From Clostridiaceae bacterium (lineage in GTDB: Bacteria; Bacillota; Clostridia; TANB77; CAG-508), in the NCBI GenBank assembly GCA_021771025.1, contig JAETPW010000002.1:1-64000 (forward strand): a DNA stretch of 64,000 nt, given 5' to 3'. A model generated the notes under the pieces. That model worked only from the letters and a program-made list of their open reading frames with translations. It did not search any database and was not told the origin of the DNA. This document shows positions 45,058 to 54,104 of this stretch, one piece after another. A program made the position numbers and the translations under genes. Positions within the stretch are counted from its first letter, which is position 1, and the number at the start of each line of letters is the position of its first letter.

Positions 45058-46170
45058 TTATTTGGCAATGCTTAAATCTGAAATTGGCAATTGAACGGTG
45101 AAGATAATCCATTCATCTTCATTTTGTACCGTAATTGTTCCTTGGTGTAATTCTATGATTTGCTTAGTAATGGCTAATCCTAGACCTGCTCCTCCGGTAT
45201 GGGATGTTCTTGATTCATCAGCACGATAAAATTTTTCAAAAATTTTATCTAATTTGAAACTTGGTATTTTTTCTCCTTGATTTTGAAAAATGATTTTGAT
45301 GTCCTTTTCATTTTGTATGACTTCGATTTTTATTTCTGTTTGTTCAAAACTATAATGTATCGCATTTTTTAGTAAATTTTCAAAGGCTCTTGCTAATTTA
45401 TCTCCATCTCCTAAATACATGACTTGGTTTGGTTTCTGAATAAGACAGGTTAAGTTTCTTTCTGTTAGCATAGGGTAACATTCATCTACTAATTGATCTA
45501 GGAGCATACTTAAATCGATTGTTTTACGGTTAATTGGCATATCGCTTAAATTGTAGCGGGTAATATCAAAAAATTGATTGGTTAATTCTTCTACTCTTAA
45601 TGCTTTTTTTAATACTAGGTGTAGATATTTTTCTTGCAATGGTTTACTGATTTCTTTTTCTTCTGTTAATAAGCTTAAATAGCCAATGACAGAAGTTAAT
45701 GGAGTTTTTAAGTCATGTGCCATATACATGATTAAATCATTTTTCTTTGCTTCTGATTCTTTTGCTTTATTTTGACTAGTAATTAGATCAATTCGTATTT
45801 TATTTAATTGATTTTCAATACTAATTAAGTTGCCAGATAGTTTGATTTCCTCTTCTGGTCTTTTCAAAATTTTATCTGTTGCTTTTAAAATTTCTACCAT
45901 ATGATTCATGGTGTGACGAATCACCAAAAATGTATTTATGGTAAAAATGATAGCAAAGAGAATGATCATCACGATTGTTTTATTCGTCACTAAAAAACGG
46001 TAAAATCCTTGATTTACACTTGCTATGGATTCAGCTATACCATCATTCAGAATTCCATCTCCTAAGATAATTAGTACAATAATAGACAAAATTGTTGTTA
46101 GTATAATTTCTCCTATTGCTTTTAAGGCAATAGCATTTTTGATTTGGTTAAATTCTTTTTTCTCACTCAA
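45058..46170 (-). CDS. VanS-like sensor histidine kinase
   Basis: 370 residues: two membrane segments (about 17-40 and 62-84) flank a short extracytoplasmic loop, a HAMP-like linker follows, then the H-box MAHDLKTPLTSVIGYL, an N box around NLLKNAIHYS and G boxes ending GGAGLGLAITKQI. The short sensor loop fits VanS of the VanD/VanG-like type and related cell-envelope sensors. It overlaps its response regulator by eight bases. Confidence 0.87.
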   Translation of the reverse strand: MSEKKEFNQIKNAIALKAIGEIILTTILSIIVLIILGDGILNDGIAESIASVNQGFYRFLVTNKTIVMIILFAIIFTINTFLVIRHTMNHMVEILKATDKILKRPEEEIKLSGNLISIENQLNKIRIDLITSQNKAKESEAKKNDLIMYMAHDLKTPLTSVIGYLSLLTEEKEISKPLQEKYLHLVLKKALRVEELTNQFFDITRYNLSDMPINRKTIDLSMLLDQLVDECYPMLTERNLTCLIQKPNQVMYLGDGDKLARAFENLLKNAIHYSFEQTEIKIEVIQNEKDIKIIFQNQGEKIPSFKLDKIFEKFYRADESRTSHTGGAGLGLAITKQIIELHQGTITVQNEDEWIIFTVQLPISDLSIAK

Positions 46171-46855
46171 TTTTGTACCCCACTCCCCACACCGTTTTGA
46201 TGAATTTCGGTCGTTTTGTATCTTCTTTTAGTTTTTCTCGAATTCTTCTGATATGTACCATCACGGTATTGTTGTTATCTAAATATTTTTCTTTCCAAAC
46301 TTGTTTAAATAATTCTTCTGAGCTAACAACTTTACCTCTTTTTTTCGCTAAATAAAGGACTAGTTCAAACTCAATAGGGGTAAATTCAATTTCTTCTTCG
46401 TATAGCCAACATTTATGTTTCTCTGGGTCAATTGTTAGCCCATTGATTTCTATTTGGTTATTTTCTTCTTCTGACCTATCATTGTATTTCGTGTAACGTC
46501 TTATGGCTGATTTTACTCTTGCTACTAATTCTAATGGATTAAATGGTTTCGTGATATAATCATCTGCTCCTATGGTTAGCCCTGTAATTTTATCTTTATC
46601 TTCGATCTTGGCGGTTAATAAAATAATCGGAAAGGTTAAATTTTGTTTACGAATCATTTGGCAAATCTCAAATCCACTTGTTTTCCCTACCATGATATCT
46701 AAAATTGCTAGATCTAGTTTTGTGGTATTGATACACTCAATAGCTTCTTCTGGTGTGTAATACTTATATACTTCGTAATTTTCATTTTTTAAATACACTT
46801 CTACTAAATCGGCTATTTCCTTTTCATCATCTAACACTAAAATTTTCATGATCAT
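46163..46855 (-). CDS. OmpR/VanR-family response regulator
   Basis: 230 residues: receiver domain with DD at 9-10, phospho-aspartate in LAILDIMVG, lysine in TKPF; winged-helix output domain (about 130-230) ending IRRIREKLKEDTKRPKFIKTVWGVGYKIE. It partners with the VanS-like kinase. An inverted repeat at 46926-46953 and the divergent peptidase gene point to a target. Confidence 0.88.
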   Translation of the reverse strand: MIMKILVLDDEKEIADLVEVYLKNENYEVYKYYTPEEAIECINTTKLDLAILDIMVGKTSGFEICQMIRKQNLTFPIILLTAKIEDKDKITGLTIGADDYITKPFNPLELVARVKSAIRRYTKYNDRSEEENNQIEINGLTIDPEKHKCWLYEEEIEFTPIEFELVLYLAKKRGKVVSSEELFKQVWKEKYLDNNNTVMVHIRRIREKLKEDTKRPKFIKTVWGVGYKIE

Positions 46856-46925
46856 CCATCCTTTGTTTATAGTATACCATACTTTTTTCCGGTTTTTCTA
46901 TTCAAAATGAAAACGTAAGAAAAAG

Positions 46926-46953
46926 TTAAGATTTTTTTCATTATTTCTTAACA
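46926..46953. promoter_or_regulatory. Possible operator between the response regulator and C39-like genes
   Basis: GTTAAGA and TCTTAAC form an inverted repeat (14 bases apart) in the 152-base divergent intergenic region, with a further GTAAGA copy close by. OmpR-type regulators bind such repeats; the match is by eye only. Confidence 0.45.
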
Positions 46954-47007
46954 CTCCCTTTTATGTTTTCTTGTACAATAGAACTTAAGTAAAGGAGGAA
47001 TTATGTT

Positions 47008-47769
47008 ATGCAAAGAAAAAATATAAAAAAACAAAAATCGGTGTGGAGAAGAATTTTTTTACTGGCTTTCATTCTTATTGTTATTTATGTTTTATTTACC
47101 ATCAATCTTGTCCAAAAAGAGGAACAGGGAACTAAACTAGAAAAGGTATTAACTTCCTCTTCTTATCCTGTCATTAAACAAGATCAAAATTCAAATTATT
47201 CTGGCGTTGGGCAAAAAAAGATATCTGGCCAAGATGGTTATTTTACTACATTTACTTCTACCAAACAAAAAATATATCGTGAATATAAACAAAATGGCAG
47301 CTCTTCTTGGAGTCAAAAAGACTATTGGGGTGGAACCATGGCGGAAAATGGTTGTGGAATTACTTCTATGGCAATTATTCTAAGTGGCTATCAAAAAAAG
47401 ATAACCCCTGATGATTTAAGAAAAAAATATTATCCTGTTTTAGACGGAGAAAAAATACCGGAAGAATTAGCCTCTACTTTTGGTATTCCTAATTCTGGTT
47501 TTTATTATGATGATATTCATTTAAGCAAATCGTATTTAGAAAAACACTTAAACAGTGATCGTCCTGTTTTAGTTTGTTTATGGAATAAACCAAATGATAA
47601 TCGCTTTACGACAGCTTCACATTATATGGTATTACTAGCTACTGATGGACAAGGTATGGTCTATATTTCTAATCCTAATGGTTTAGAAAATGATAGTAAA
47701 AGCTCTGGTTGGTATGACTTTTCAGAAATTACTCCTTATTTGGCGAAAGTGCTCTATATTGAAAAATAA
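47008..47769 (+). CDS. Membrane-anchored C39-like cysteine peptidase
   Basis: 253 residues: one N-terminal anchor (about 12-32), a spacer, then a papain-like domain with the active-site GCGITSMAI (cysteine), a histidine in ASHYMVLL and an aspartate/asparagine near SNPNGL. C39-like peptidases cut glycine-containing leader peptides or cell-wall peptides. It diverges from the two-component genes, so cell-envelope stress control is plausible. AAAGGAGG precedes the start. Confidence 0.8.
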   Translation: MQRKNIKKQKSVWRRIFLLAFILIVIYVLFTINLVQKEEQGTKLEKVLTSSSYPVIKQDQNSNYSGVGQKKISGQDGYFTTFTSTKQKIYREYKQNGSSSWSQKDYWGGTMAENGCGITSMAIILSGYQKKITPDDLRKKYYPVLDGEKIPEELASTFGIPNSGFYYDDIHLSKSYLEKHLNSDRPVLVCLWNKPNDNRFTTASHYMVLLATDGQGMVYISNPNGLENDSKSSGWYDFSEITPYLAKVLYIEK

Positions 47770-47777
47770 TGCTACCG

Positions 47778-47849
47778 AATTGCCAGATTGGGGACGGGGT
47801 AAAAAAGGGTAAAATTACCCTTTTTTACCCCGTCCCCAATCTGGCAATT
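47778..47849. repeat. Perfect 35-base palindrome of the GGGGACGG family
   Basis: Arms of 35 bases with a two-base centre (47813-47814); each arm contains GGGGACGGGGTAAAAAAGGG or its complement. It lies between convergent genes and can act as a bidirectional terminator. A near copy is at 51779-51857. Confidence 0.8.
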
Positions 47850-47868
47850 TGGTAACTGATTGACAGTA

Positions 47869-48567
47869 CTATTTTAAAATCTTATTTGCTTGTTCTTCTG
47901 TTAGTTTATGATATTTGATCATTTTCTGCATAACTTGTTTTTGCCTTTGTTTGGCTAATTCTGGATTTAGTTTTGGATTATAGTTTGAAGGAGCATTGGG
48001 AATTCCTGCTAACATAATGCTTTCCCCATCACTCATTTGGTTTGGTTCTTTGCCAAAATAACCTTTTGCTGCTTCTTTTACGGTGTGATACCCATTTCCA
48101 AAATAACTTGTGTTTAGGTATAATTCCAATATTTCTTGTTTGCTACATTCTTTTTCGTATTGGAATGACATAAAAACTTCGGCTATTTTTCTTTCTATTT
48201 TCTTTTCTTGGGTAAAATAGGTATTTTTAGCTAGTTGTTGTGTTATGGTACTTCCTCCTTCTACAAAACTCATGTGTTTGATGTCATTTACGAGGGCTCT
48301 ACTGATGGCTATTAAGTCGATTCCAGAGTGCTTATAAAATCGATGGTCTTCTACCGAAGTAACCGCATCTAAATAAATTGATGGCATTTCTGAAATAGGA
48401 GTATAATTTTCTTTGCTTTTTATTTCTTGTATTTTATCTTTTATGCTTATCTCACTTATGGCTTCTTGATAGATATTATACCCTTGTTGGACAAATAGTA
48501 GTCCAATGCTTATCATTATGACGAGAAGAACTAATACTACTTTGATTACTTTTTTCATTTTAATCAC
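47869..48567 (-). CDS. Monofunctional peptidoglycan glycosyltransferase (GT51)
   Basis: 232 residues: one membrane anchor, then a GT51 domain with SVEDHRFYKHSGID (catalytic glutamate in motif 1), GGSTITQQLAKN (motif 2) and ELYLNTSYFGNGYH. No transpeptidase domain follows, so it is a stand-alone glycan polymerase using lipid II. The start is GTG at 48567 or ATG three codons later. Confidence 0.88.
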   Translation of the reverse strand: MIKMKKVIKVVLVLLVIMISIGLLFVQQGYNIYQEAISEISIKDKIQEIKSKENYTPISEMPSIYLDAVTSVEDHRFYKHSGIDLIAISRALVNDIKHMSFVEGGSTITQQLAKNTYFTQEKKIERKIAEVFMSFQYEKECSKQEILELYLNTSYFGNGYHTVKEAAKGYFGKEPNQMSDGESIMLAGIPNAPSNYNPKLNPELAKQRQKQVMQKMIKYHKLTEEQANKILK

Positions 48568-48695
48568 ATCTTTTCTTTCTTATTTTACTTCTTTTAATTA
48601 TAGTATACGATTTTTCTATTTCGTTTTCCATCGATTTTACTTACATCAGCCTTACAGTTTTGTAAGGCTCATTAAGATAAGGTTAATGTTATTCC

Positions 48696-50249
48696 TTACC
48701 ATTTTTTTAAGCATAATTCTTCTATGCTCACTACTCTTGTTGCTAAATCGCGATAAAATGAAGCTTCGTGAGAGACTAAAATAACCGTTCCTTTAAATTC
48801 TTGCAATGCTTTTCTTAATTCTTCTTTGGTATCGATATCTAAGTGATTGGTAGGTTCATCGAGAATAAGTAAATGACAAGGGGTTAAGGACAATTTACTC
48901 AAGTTTACTTTTGCTTGTTCTCCTCCACTTAAGGTATTTAGTGGTTGTATCACATGTTCTTTTTTGATGGCACAGTCAGCTAACTGTTTCCTGATTTGCT
49001 TTTGTGTTAGGTGAGGAAATTGTTGCATCATGAAATTTAATGGTGTATCATTTGGATTTTCCCAGATTAAATCTTGTTCATAGTAACCAATTTTCTTGAT
49101 GGTATCTGAAAAACGAAATTCTCCTGCAATTGGCTTTATTTTTCCCATGATGGTTTTGAGTAAAGTCGATTTTCCCATTCCATTGAAACCAGTGATGACT
49201 AATTTTTCTCCATTTCTAACGTCGAATTTCATTTTTGGTAATAGTGGATAATTATATCCTACTTCTAGTCCTTTTACTTCTAAGATAACTTGTACACTGC
49301 TTTCTATACTTTGAAAGTGAAAATGAGGTTTTGAAGTAAATGCTGGTTTTTCTAATTTTTCCATCTTGTCTAGTTTCTTTTCTCTACTTTTTGCCATTTG
49401 GGCTGTTGAGGCTCTTACTTTGTTTTTGGCAATATATTCTTCTAGTTTTTTGATTTCTTTTTGCTGGGATTCATATTGTCTGATGTATTCTTCACGTAAT
49501 GCTCCTTTTTGGCTCAGAAAACTAGAATAATTTCCTTTGTATTTTCTGATGGTGTTAAATTCAATATCGCAAATACAAGTGGTTACCTTTTCTAAGAATT
49601 CATGATCATGTGATACAATGATAAAAGCTCCTGAAAAGGTTTGTAAGTATTCAGATAGCCATTCGATGTGTTCTCTATCTAAAAAGTTGGTTGGTTCATC
49701 TAATAGTAAAACATCAGGATGTTGTAATAATAATTTGGCTAAAATAACTTTGGCTCTTTGCCCACCACTTAAGTTTTTTAATAATGTTTCCATTCCCATA
49801 GCTTGAATTCCTAGTCCACTGGCTACTTTTAAAATGGTGCTATCAATTCCATAAAAGTTTTCTTCGGTTAATTTTTCTTGGTAGTCTGCTATTTTATTTA
49901 TCATGCTTTCGGTATAGTTTTCAGCCATTTTTTCGTATAATTCGTTTAATTTTCTTTCTATTTCATAGAGAGGTTCAAATGCCGTTCTTAAAAAAGCAAA
50001 AATGGTTTTGTCTCCTTCTATTTTTGCGTATTGATCTAATGTTCCGATGGTACTGTTTTTTTGCCATTTGATTGTTCCTTTATCGGGTAAAAGTTCTTTT
50101 TGCAAAAGTTTAATTAACGTACTTTTCCCTGTTCCGTTTTGACCTACTATTCCCATGTGTTCTCCTTTGTATAATTCAAAGGATGAGTCTTTATATAATA
50201 ATTTATCTCCAAATGTATGTGTTAAGTTTTCTACTTCTAATAATGCCAC
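48696..50249 (-). CDS. ABC-F ATPase
   Basis: 517 residues, two ABC ATPase domains and no membrane part: GQNGTGKST and GFNGMGKST as Walker A loops, LSGGQRAKV and LSGGEQAKV as signatures, and a linker (about 240-300) rich in charged residues that reaches the ribosome in ABC-F proteins. It is of the YbiT/resistance type. The leader has a 24-codon peptide and an attenuator (50274-50350), as in antibiotic-inducible ABC-F genes, so ribosome protection is likely. Confidence 0.88.
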   Translation of the reverse strand: MALLEVENLTHTFGDKLLYKDSSFELYKGEHMGIVGQNGTGKSTLIKLLQKELLPDKGTIKWQKNSTIGTLDQYAKIEGDKTIFAFLRTAFEPLYEIERKLNELYEKMAENYTESMINKIADYQEKLTEENFYGIDSTILKVASGLGIQAMGMETLLKNLSGGQRAKVILAKLLLQHPDVLLLDEPTNFLDREHIEWLSEYLQTFSGAFIIVSHDHEFLEKVTTCICDIEFNTIRKYKGNYSSFLSQKGALREEYIRQYESQQKEIKKLEEYIAKNKVRASTAQMAKSREKKLDKMEKLEKPAFTSKPHFHFQSIESSVQVILEVKGLEVGYNYPLLPKMKFDVRNGEKLVITGFNGMGKSTLLKTIMGKIKPIAGEFRFSDTIKKIGYYEQDLIWENPNDTPLNFMMQQFPHLTQKQIRKQLADCAIKKEHVIQPLNTLSGGEQAKVNLSKLSLTPCHLLILDEPTNHLDIDTKEELRKALQEFKGTVILVSHEASFYRDLATRVVSIEELCLKKW

Positions 50250-50273
50250 TTTCTTTTCCTCCTTAAATCACGT

Positions 50274-50350
50274 CAAAAAAAGACGAATAGTTTTCTATCG
50301 CCTTTTGATGTTTTTCTTTTTCCAAAAGGCTGGTGTTACCTTGCACCAGC
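50274..50350 (-). promoter_or_regulatory. Attenuator hairpins before the ABC-F gene
   Basis: Minus strand: a stem GCTGGTG/CACCAGC (50329-50350), an alternative pairing CCTTTTG/CAAAAGG (50301-50329), and a terminator GGCGATAG/CTATTCGTC followed by seven T (50274-50302). CAAAAGG shares the GG of the terminator stem, so the last two are mutually exclusive, a classic attenuation layout. Confidence 0.7.
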
Positions 50351-50441
50351 TTTTTTGATCGATAAAATACGCCTCTTCAAACCACAGAAAAAGAAGCCTT
50401 TTTCTGCTATTTTTGTTTATCTATATTGAGGAGAATGTATT

Positions 50442-50516
50442 TTATTGATCGCTCCGCACAATGTAACTTAAATTATCACTGATTGGAGCTTTTTTCACAG
50501 CTATGATTTTATTCAT
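50442..50516 (-). CDS. 24-codon leader peptide of the ABC-F gene, with an in-frame CGG
   Basis: ATG at 50516 follows GGAAGGGGAG by eight bases; the peptide begins MNKIIAVKKAP and ends YIVRSDQ. It lies between the promoter and the attenuator hairpins, where ABC-F leader peptides stall ribosomes. Codon 21 is CGG (50454-50456). Reading +1 there would extend translation about 12 codons past the normal stop, toward the hairpins, so decoding of CGG could affect regulation; this is inference. Confidence 0.6.
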   Translation of the reverse strand: MNKIIAVKKAPISDNLSYIVRSDQ

Positions 50517-50548
50517 TTTATACACTCCCCTTCCTTTTTTCTGTTTAC

Positions 50549-50577
50549 AGTATACTTGATTCTTTTCCTTTTGTCAA
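50549..50577 (-). promoter_or_regulatory. Promoter of the ABC-F leader
   Basis: Minus strand TTGACA, 17-base spacer, TATACT: near consensus. Confidence 0.8.
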
Positions 50578-50643
50578 TGGCTTTTTTCCTAGTCTGGCCT
50601 TATAAGAGCATTTTTAGTCTGTTGTATTTGCCCTACTAAACCA

Positions 50644-51591
50644 TTAAAGTCCTACTAAAATATTCATTAATAAGTCAATCACTACTTCTTTTTCTTTTGA
50701 ATTGGATTGAGCTACAAATAGAGTAATGGCTACTAATGTTTCTGGCTCTACTATATTTTTTCCTTCTTTGCGTAATAATCCATAAAAATTAAGAAAATAC
50801 AGAAATAGTGTTGCTCCTATTCGCTTATTTCCATCGACAAAAATGTGATCTTTTACGACTAAGTAAAGAAAATTGCAAGCTTTTTCTTCGATACTTGGAT
50901 ATAGCTCTTCTCCTCCAAATTCTTGGTAAACATTATTAATGACAGAGGCTAAACCTTGATCTCTTTCTCTTCCAAATAACTCACTGTCTTGTTTGAAAGG
51001 CATTTCTTCAATTACTTTTAAGCAATCTTCATATTCAATTCGGCATTGGGTATTGATGTTTCCTTTTGGTTTTTGTATTTCGTGATGATCGTATTTGTCT
51101 AATGTTTCTAATGCTTTTGTGTATTCTGAGATGACTTTTAGCATATTATAGCTTTCGTCGCTACGTAGATCTTCGTCTAGTCTTGTGGCTATATCAATTA
51201 GTTTTATCGTTTTTTCTAGGTATTCTAATCTTTGCTGGTTGACTGCATATCCTTTGAGCATATATTCTTTTAAAATTTTATTTGCCCAAATTCTAAATTT
51301 AGTTCCCTCTTTTGATTTTACGCGATAACCTACTGAAATAATGACGTCTAAACTGTATAAATTTACTAATTTATCCGAGTTAGGAAAGTGCATTTTTTGC
51401 ACATTGCTTTTTTCTTCTAATTCTTGTTCTTTAAAAATATTATTAATATGTTTGGTAATTACTGTTCTGTCTCTTCCAAATAGTTGAACCATTTGTGCTT
51501 GTGTTAACCATACATTTTCATTCTGAATATTTACTTCTAGCTTTACTTCTCCATCCTCAAACAAAATAATTTCATTCTTTTTTTCGTCCAT
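50644..51591 (-). CDS. RhuM-Fic/Doc fusion protein
   Basis: 315 residues. The N-terminal ~180 residues are a RhuM domain (VWLTQAQMVQLFGRDRTVITKHINNIF, then YSLDVIISVGYRVKS). The C-terminal ~130 form a Fic/Doc domain with the catalytic HIFVDGNKRIGA motif. Fic/Doc enzymes transfer AMP or phosphate to target proteins; with a RhuM DNA-binding-like part this resembles a toxin or a virulence-associated regulator. No antitoxin gene is seen next to it. Confidence 0.85.
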   Translation of the reverse strand: MDEKKNEIILFEDGEVKLEVNIQNENVWLTQAQMVQLFGRDRTVITKHINNIFKEQELEEKSNVQKMHFPNSDKLVNLYSLDVIISVGYRVKSKEGTKFRIWANKILKEYMLKGYAVNQQRLEYLEKTIKLIDIATRLDEDLRSDESYNMLKVISEYTKALETLDKYDHHEIQKPKGNINTQCRIEYEDCLKVIEEMPFKQDSELFGRERDQGLASVINNVYQEFGGEELYPSIEEKACNFLYLVVKDHIFVDGNKRIGATLFLYFLNFYGLLRKEGKNIVEPETLVAITLFVAQSNSKEKEVVIDLLMNILVGL

Positions 51592-51778
51592 AAGAACACA
51601 TCCTTTTCTCTATTATTATTATTTGTTCATATTCTGCTAGCAGATGAATATTGAACTTATGTTTGTATTTTATCATTAAGTTTCCTGTTTGTCAACCTAT
51701 TTGTTAAAAAATTTGTTTATTTTATTAATATTAACTTGTTTTTTTAACTTTTAGGTTCTTCTTTTGTTTTCTGCCATT

Positions 51779-51857
51779 AGATTGCTCCCAGATTGGGGAC
51801 GGGGTAAAAAAAGGTAAAATTACTTTTTTTACCCCGTCCCCAATCTGGGAGCAATCT
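51779..51857. repeat. Second GGGGACGG palindrome
   Basis: Near-perfect arms of about 38 bases with GGGGACGGGGTAAAAAAAGG on the left, in the 312-base gap between the ZIP and RhuM-Fic genes. The outer ends differ from the 47778 copy, the inner part is almost the same. I see no gene in this gap. Confidence 0.8.
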
Positions 51858-51903
51858 CGAGCAAGCCGGGAATAAGCCGGGAATAAGTTGGTGTTAACTA
51901 ATT

Positions 51904-52680
51904 TTATCCTAAGGCAATATCTAAAATCATCATAATGGCAAAACCAATAGCAACTCCGATGGTTCCTATATTAGAGTGTTCTCCTGCTTGGGATTCGGGA
52001 ATTAATTCTTCTACTACTACATAGATCATAGCTCCTGCTGCAAAGGATAGTAAATAAGGTAAAATGGGAACTACTGTATTGATTAAAAGAATAGTTATTA
52101 CTGCACCTATTGGTTCTACTATTCCCGATAGTGTTCCATAAATAAATGCTTTGTTTTTTGATATTCCTTCTGTTCTTAGTGGCATGGAGATAATGGCTCC
52201 TTCGGGAAAGTTTTGTATGGCTATTCCTATGGCTAAGGCAAATGCTCCTGCCATGGTAATTCCTGCATTCCCTAAGATAGCTCCAGCAAAAGTGACTCCT
52301 ACTGCCATTCCTTCTGGTATGTTATGAAGGGTTACGGCTAGTACTAGCATGGTTGCTTTTTTTAATTTACTTGGTATTCCTTCTGGTTTGTTGGTTGCTA
52401 AGTGTAGGTGAGGAATGATGCTGTCTAATATGAGTAAAAAAGTGATACCTAGTAAAAATCCAATAGTGGCAGGAATCCAAGCTATTTTCCCTTGTGCTTT
52501 TGCCATATCGATGGAAGGGATGAGTAATGACCAGATAGAAGCGGCAATCATCACTCCTGAAGCAAATCCTAATAATAGTTTTTCTATTTTGGGATTCATT
52601 TTATTTTTCATTAAATATACCATGGAGGCACCTAGTGTGGTTCCTACTAATGGTATGGCTAGTCCTAAAATGATTGGCAT
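51904..52680 (-). CDS. ZIP family metal transporter
   Basis: About 258 residues from the ATG at 52680, which follows AGAAGG; the frame opens at 52722. Eight membrane segments with the ZIP metal-site motifs HNIPEGMAVG and QNFPEGAIIS in the fourth and fifth. It should move zinc, iron or manganese into the cytoplasm. Confidence 0.87.
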   Translation of the reverse strand: MPIILGLAIPLVGTTLGASMVYLMKNKMNPKIEKLLLGFASGVMIAASIWSLLIPSIDMAKAQGKIAWIPATIGFLLGITFLLILDSIIPHLHLATNKPEGIPSKLKKATMLVLAVTLHNIPEGMAVGVTFAGAILGNAGITMAGAFALAIGIAIQNFPEGAIISMPLRTEGISKNKAFIYGTLSGIVEPIGAVITILLINTVVPILPYLLSFAAGAMIYVVVEELIPESQAGEHSNIGTIGVAIGFAIMMILDIALG

Positions 52681-52950
52681 AAAATTACCTTCTTTCTTAT
52701 TTTTCGTGTTTTCAGTGGGCATAGATGACTTAAGTCTTCTTATTTCTGTTATTTAGATCTACTAAGGCATCTTAATTATATCATAAAAACAAAAGGAAGA
52801 TTATCCTATTTGACAAAATGTCTTTTAGGATAATCTTCTCTTTTTTGTTCATAGTTATGTCAATTTTTTAGACAATTGTGGTAATTAGTAGAGTCAAACC
52901 CCATTGAAGCAAAAATGTTACAATGGAGTCTGCCCCTACCAACGCCCTAC

Positions 52951-52980
52951 CATTTTTTACCCCGTCCCCAATCTGGGAGT
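52951..52980 (+). repeat. Half copy of the GGGGACGG palindrome
   Basis: TTTTTTACCCCGTCCCCAAT and CTGGGAG match the right arm of the 51779-51857 copy; the left arm is gone. It lies at the 3' end of the acyltransferase remnant. Confidence 0.7.
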
Positions 52981-52985
52981 ACCTC

Positions 52986-53519
52986 CTATTTATGCACATA
53001 TTTGATGGTTTCTTTTGTGCTATTTTTACTTCTTTCTACCATGCAGCTATATATTTCTTCTCGTAATTTTCTTTTTTGTTCTGCTTTAGTTAAGCTAGTG
53101 TCTGGGTAAAATGGACCATCTATGTAGCTTACTATTTTTACTTTGTCTTTTTTTTTGCCTCTGGCTTGGTAGGTATTGGTTAGGCAAAAACAGGGTACAT
53201 TTTGTTCTACTGGGTAACGAAAGGATACAGCGGAAAATGGTCTTATTTTGGTGTAATAAGGCCAAATATGAGCCTCTGGAAAGATGGTTATGCTGTAGCC
53301 TTTCTGAATTTTGTCTTGAATGGAGGCTAAGAATAATTTCATTCCCTTTTGGCTATTTGGTATTGGTATTGCTCCTAGGAGTTGAACAAAGTTTCCCAGC
53401 CCTTTTAGGGATACATTTTCTGGATTAACGATGAAGAAATTGCGTTTGGGGTAGATGGCATTACTACTGATGAAGGTGTCTGCAAATGCTTGGGTGTGAT
53501 TTCCATAGAGAAAATATCC
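52986..53519 (-). pseudogene. Acyltransferase (PlsC-like), 5' end deleted
   Basis: The reading frame starts abruptly at GYFLYGNHTQAFADTFIS (HxxxxD-like glycerolipid acyltransferase block, here NHTQAFAD) and runs to a normal end; the block IFPEAHIWP and the surrounding sequence fit 1-acylglycerol-3-phosphate acyltransferases. The N-terminal part is missing and is replaced, out of frame, by the 5' part of a GT8 gene. Confidence 0.8.
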
Positions 53520-53914
53520 ATGTGATATAATTTGGCTATGTCTCCTCCGGCCATCATATCGATGTCTAAATACAATAATTTGTCTGGTGTTTCGGGGATT
53601 TTATCTGCTAGTAGCCTAAGTAATGTATATGGTGTACAATAGGCATTTTCATTTTTACTTTGTCCGAATTCTTTTTCGTATAATGCAGTTATCTCTATTT
53701 TTTTCACTTGGTGATTTGGATTTTTGTTTTTTAATACTTGATTTAAAATTTGTATTTGATTATCTTCAATCGGTTCGTATTCCGGTTTTACCCTAGTGAG
53801 ATTCATCGTAAAGATATAACAATGAATTGGTTCTGCGGTTCGGTTAGCAATTGAAATAAGCTCGGTTAAAGCTCCATCAAATACTTTTTTGTTCCCACAT
53901 AGTAATAAGTTCAT
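53514..53914 (-). pseudogene. GT8 glycosyltransferase, 3' end deleted
   Basis: About 130 residues of a GT8 domain up to the metal-binding LLYLDIDMMAGGDIAKLY, then the sequence switches to acyltransferase coding in another frame. The frame runs on to 53405 with unrelated residues. The junction lies in the shared bases GGATAT (53514-53519). The family is normally about 300 residues long. Confidence 0.8.
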
Positions 53915-54104
53915 TTTTTCTATACCCCTTTTTTCGACATTTTTATCCTATTCTAGTTATACTTTTCTTTTCGCTTTCTGTCAAGAAGAAATTAGCAAAA
54001 TGCACAGAATGGTTCTATTACTGTCTTGTGTAACATTACACTAGATGGAAAGTTTGTTGTGAAGACAGTAGATTTTGCTCTCCCATAGGGAGAGCTTTTC
54101 TTTT

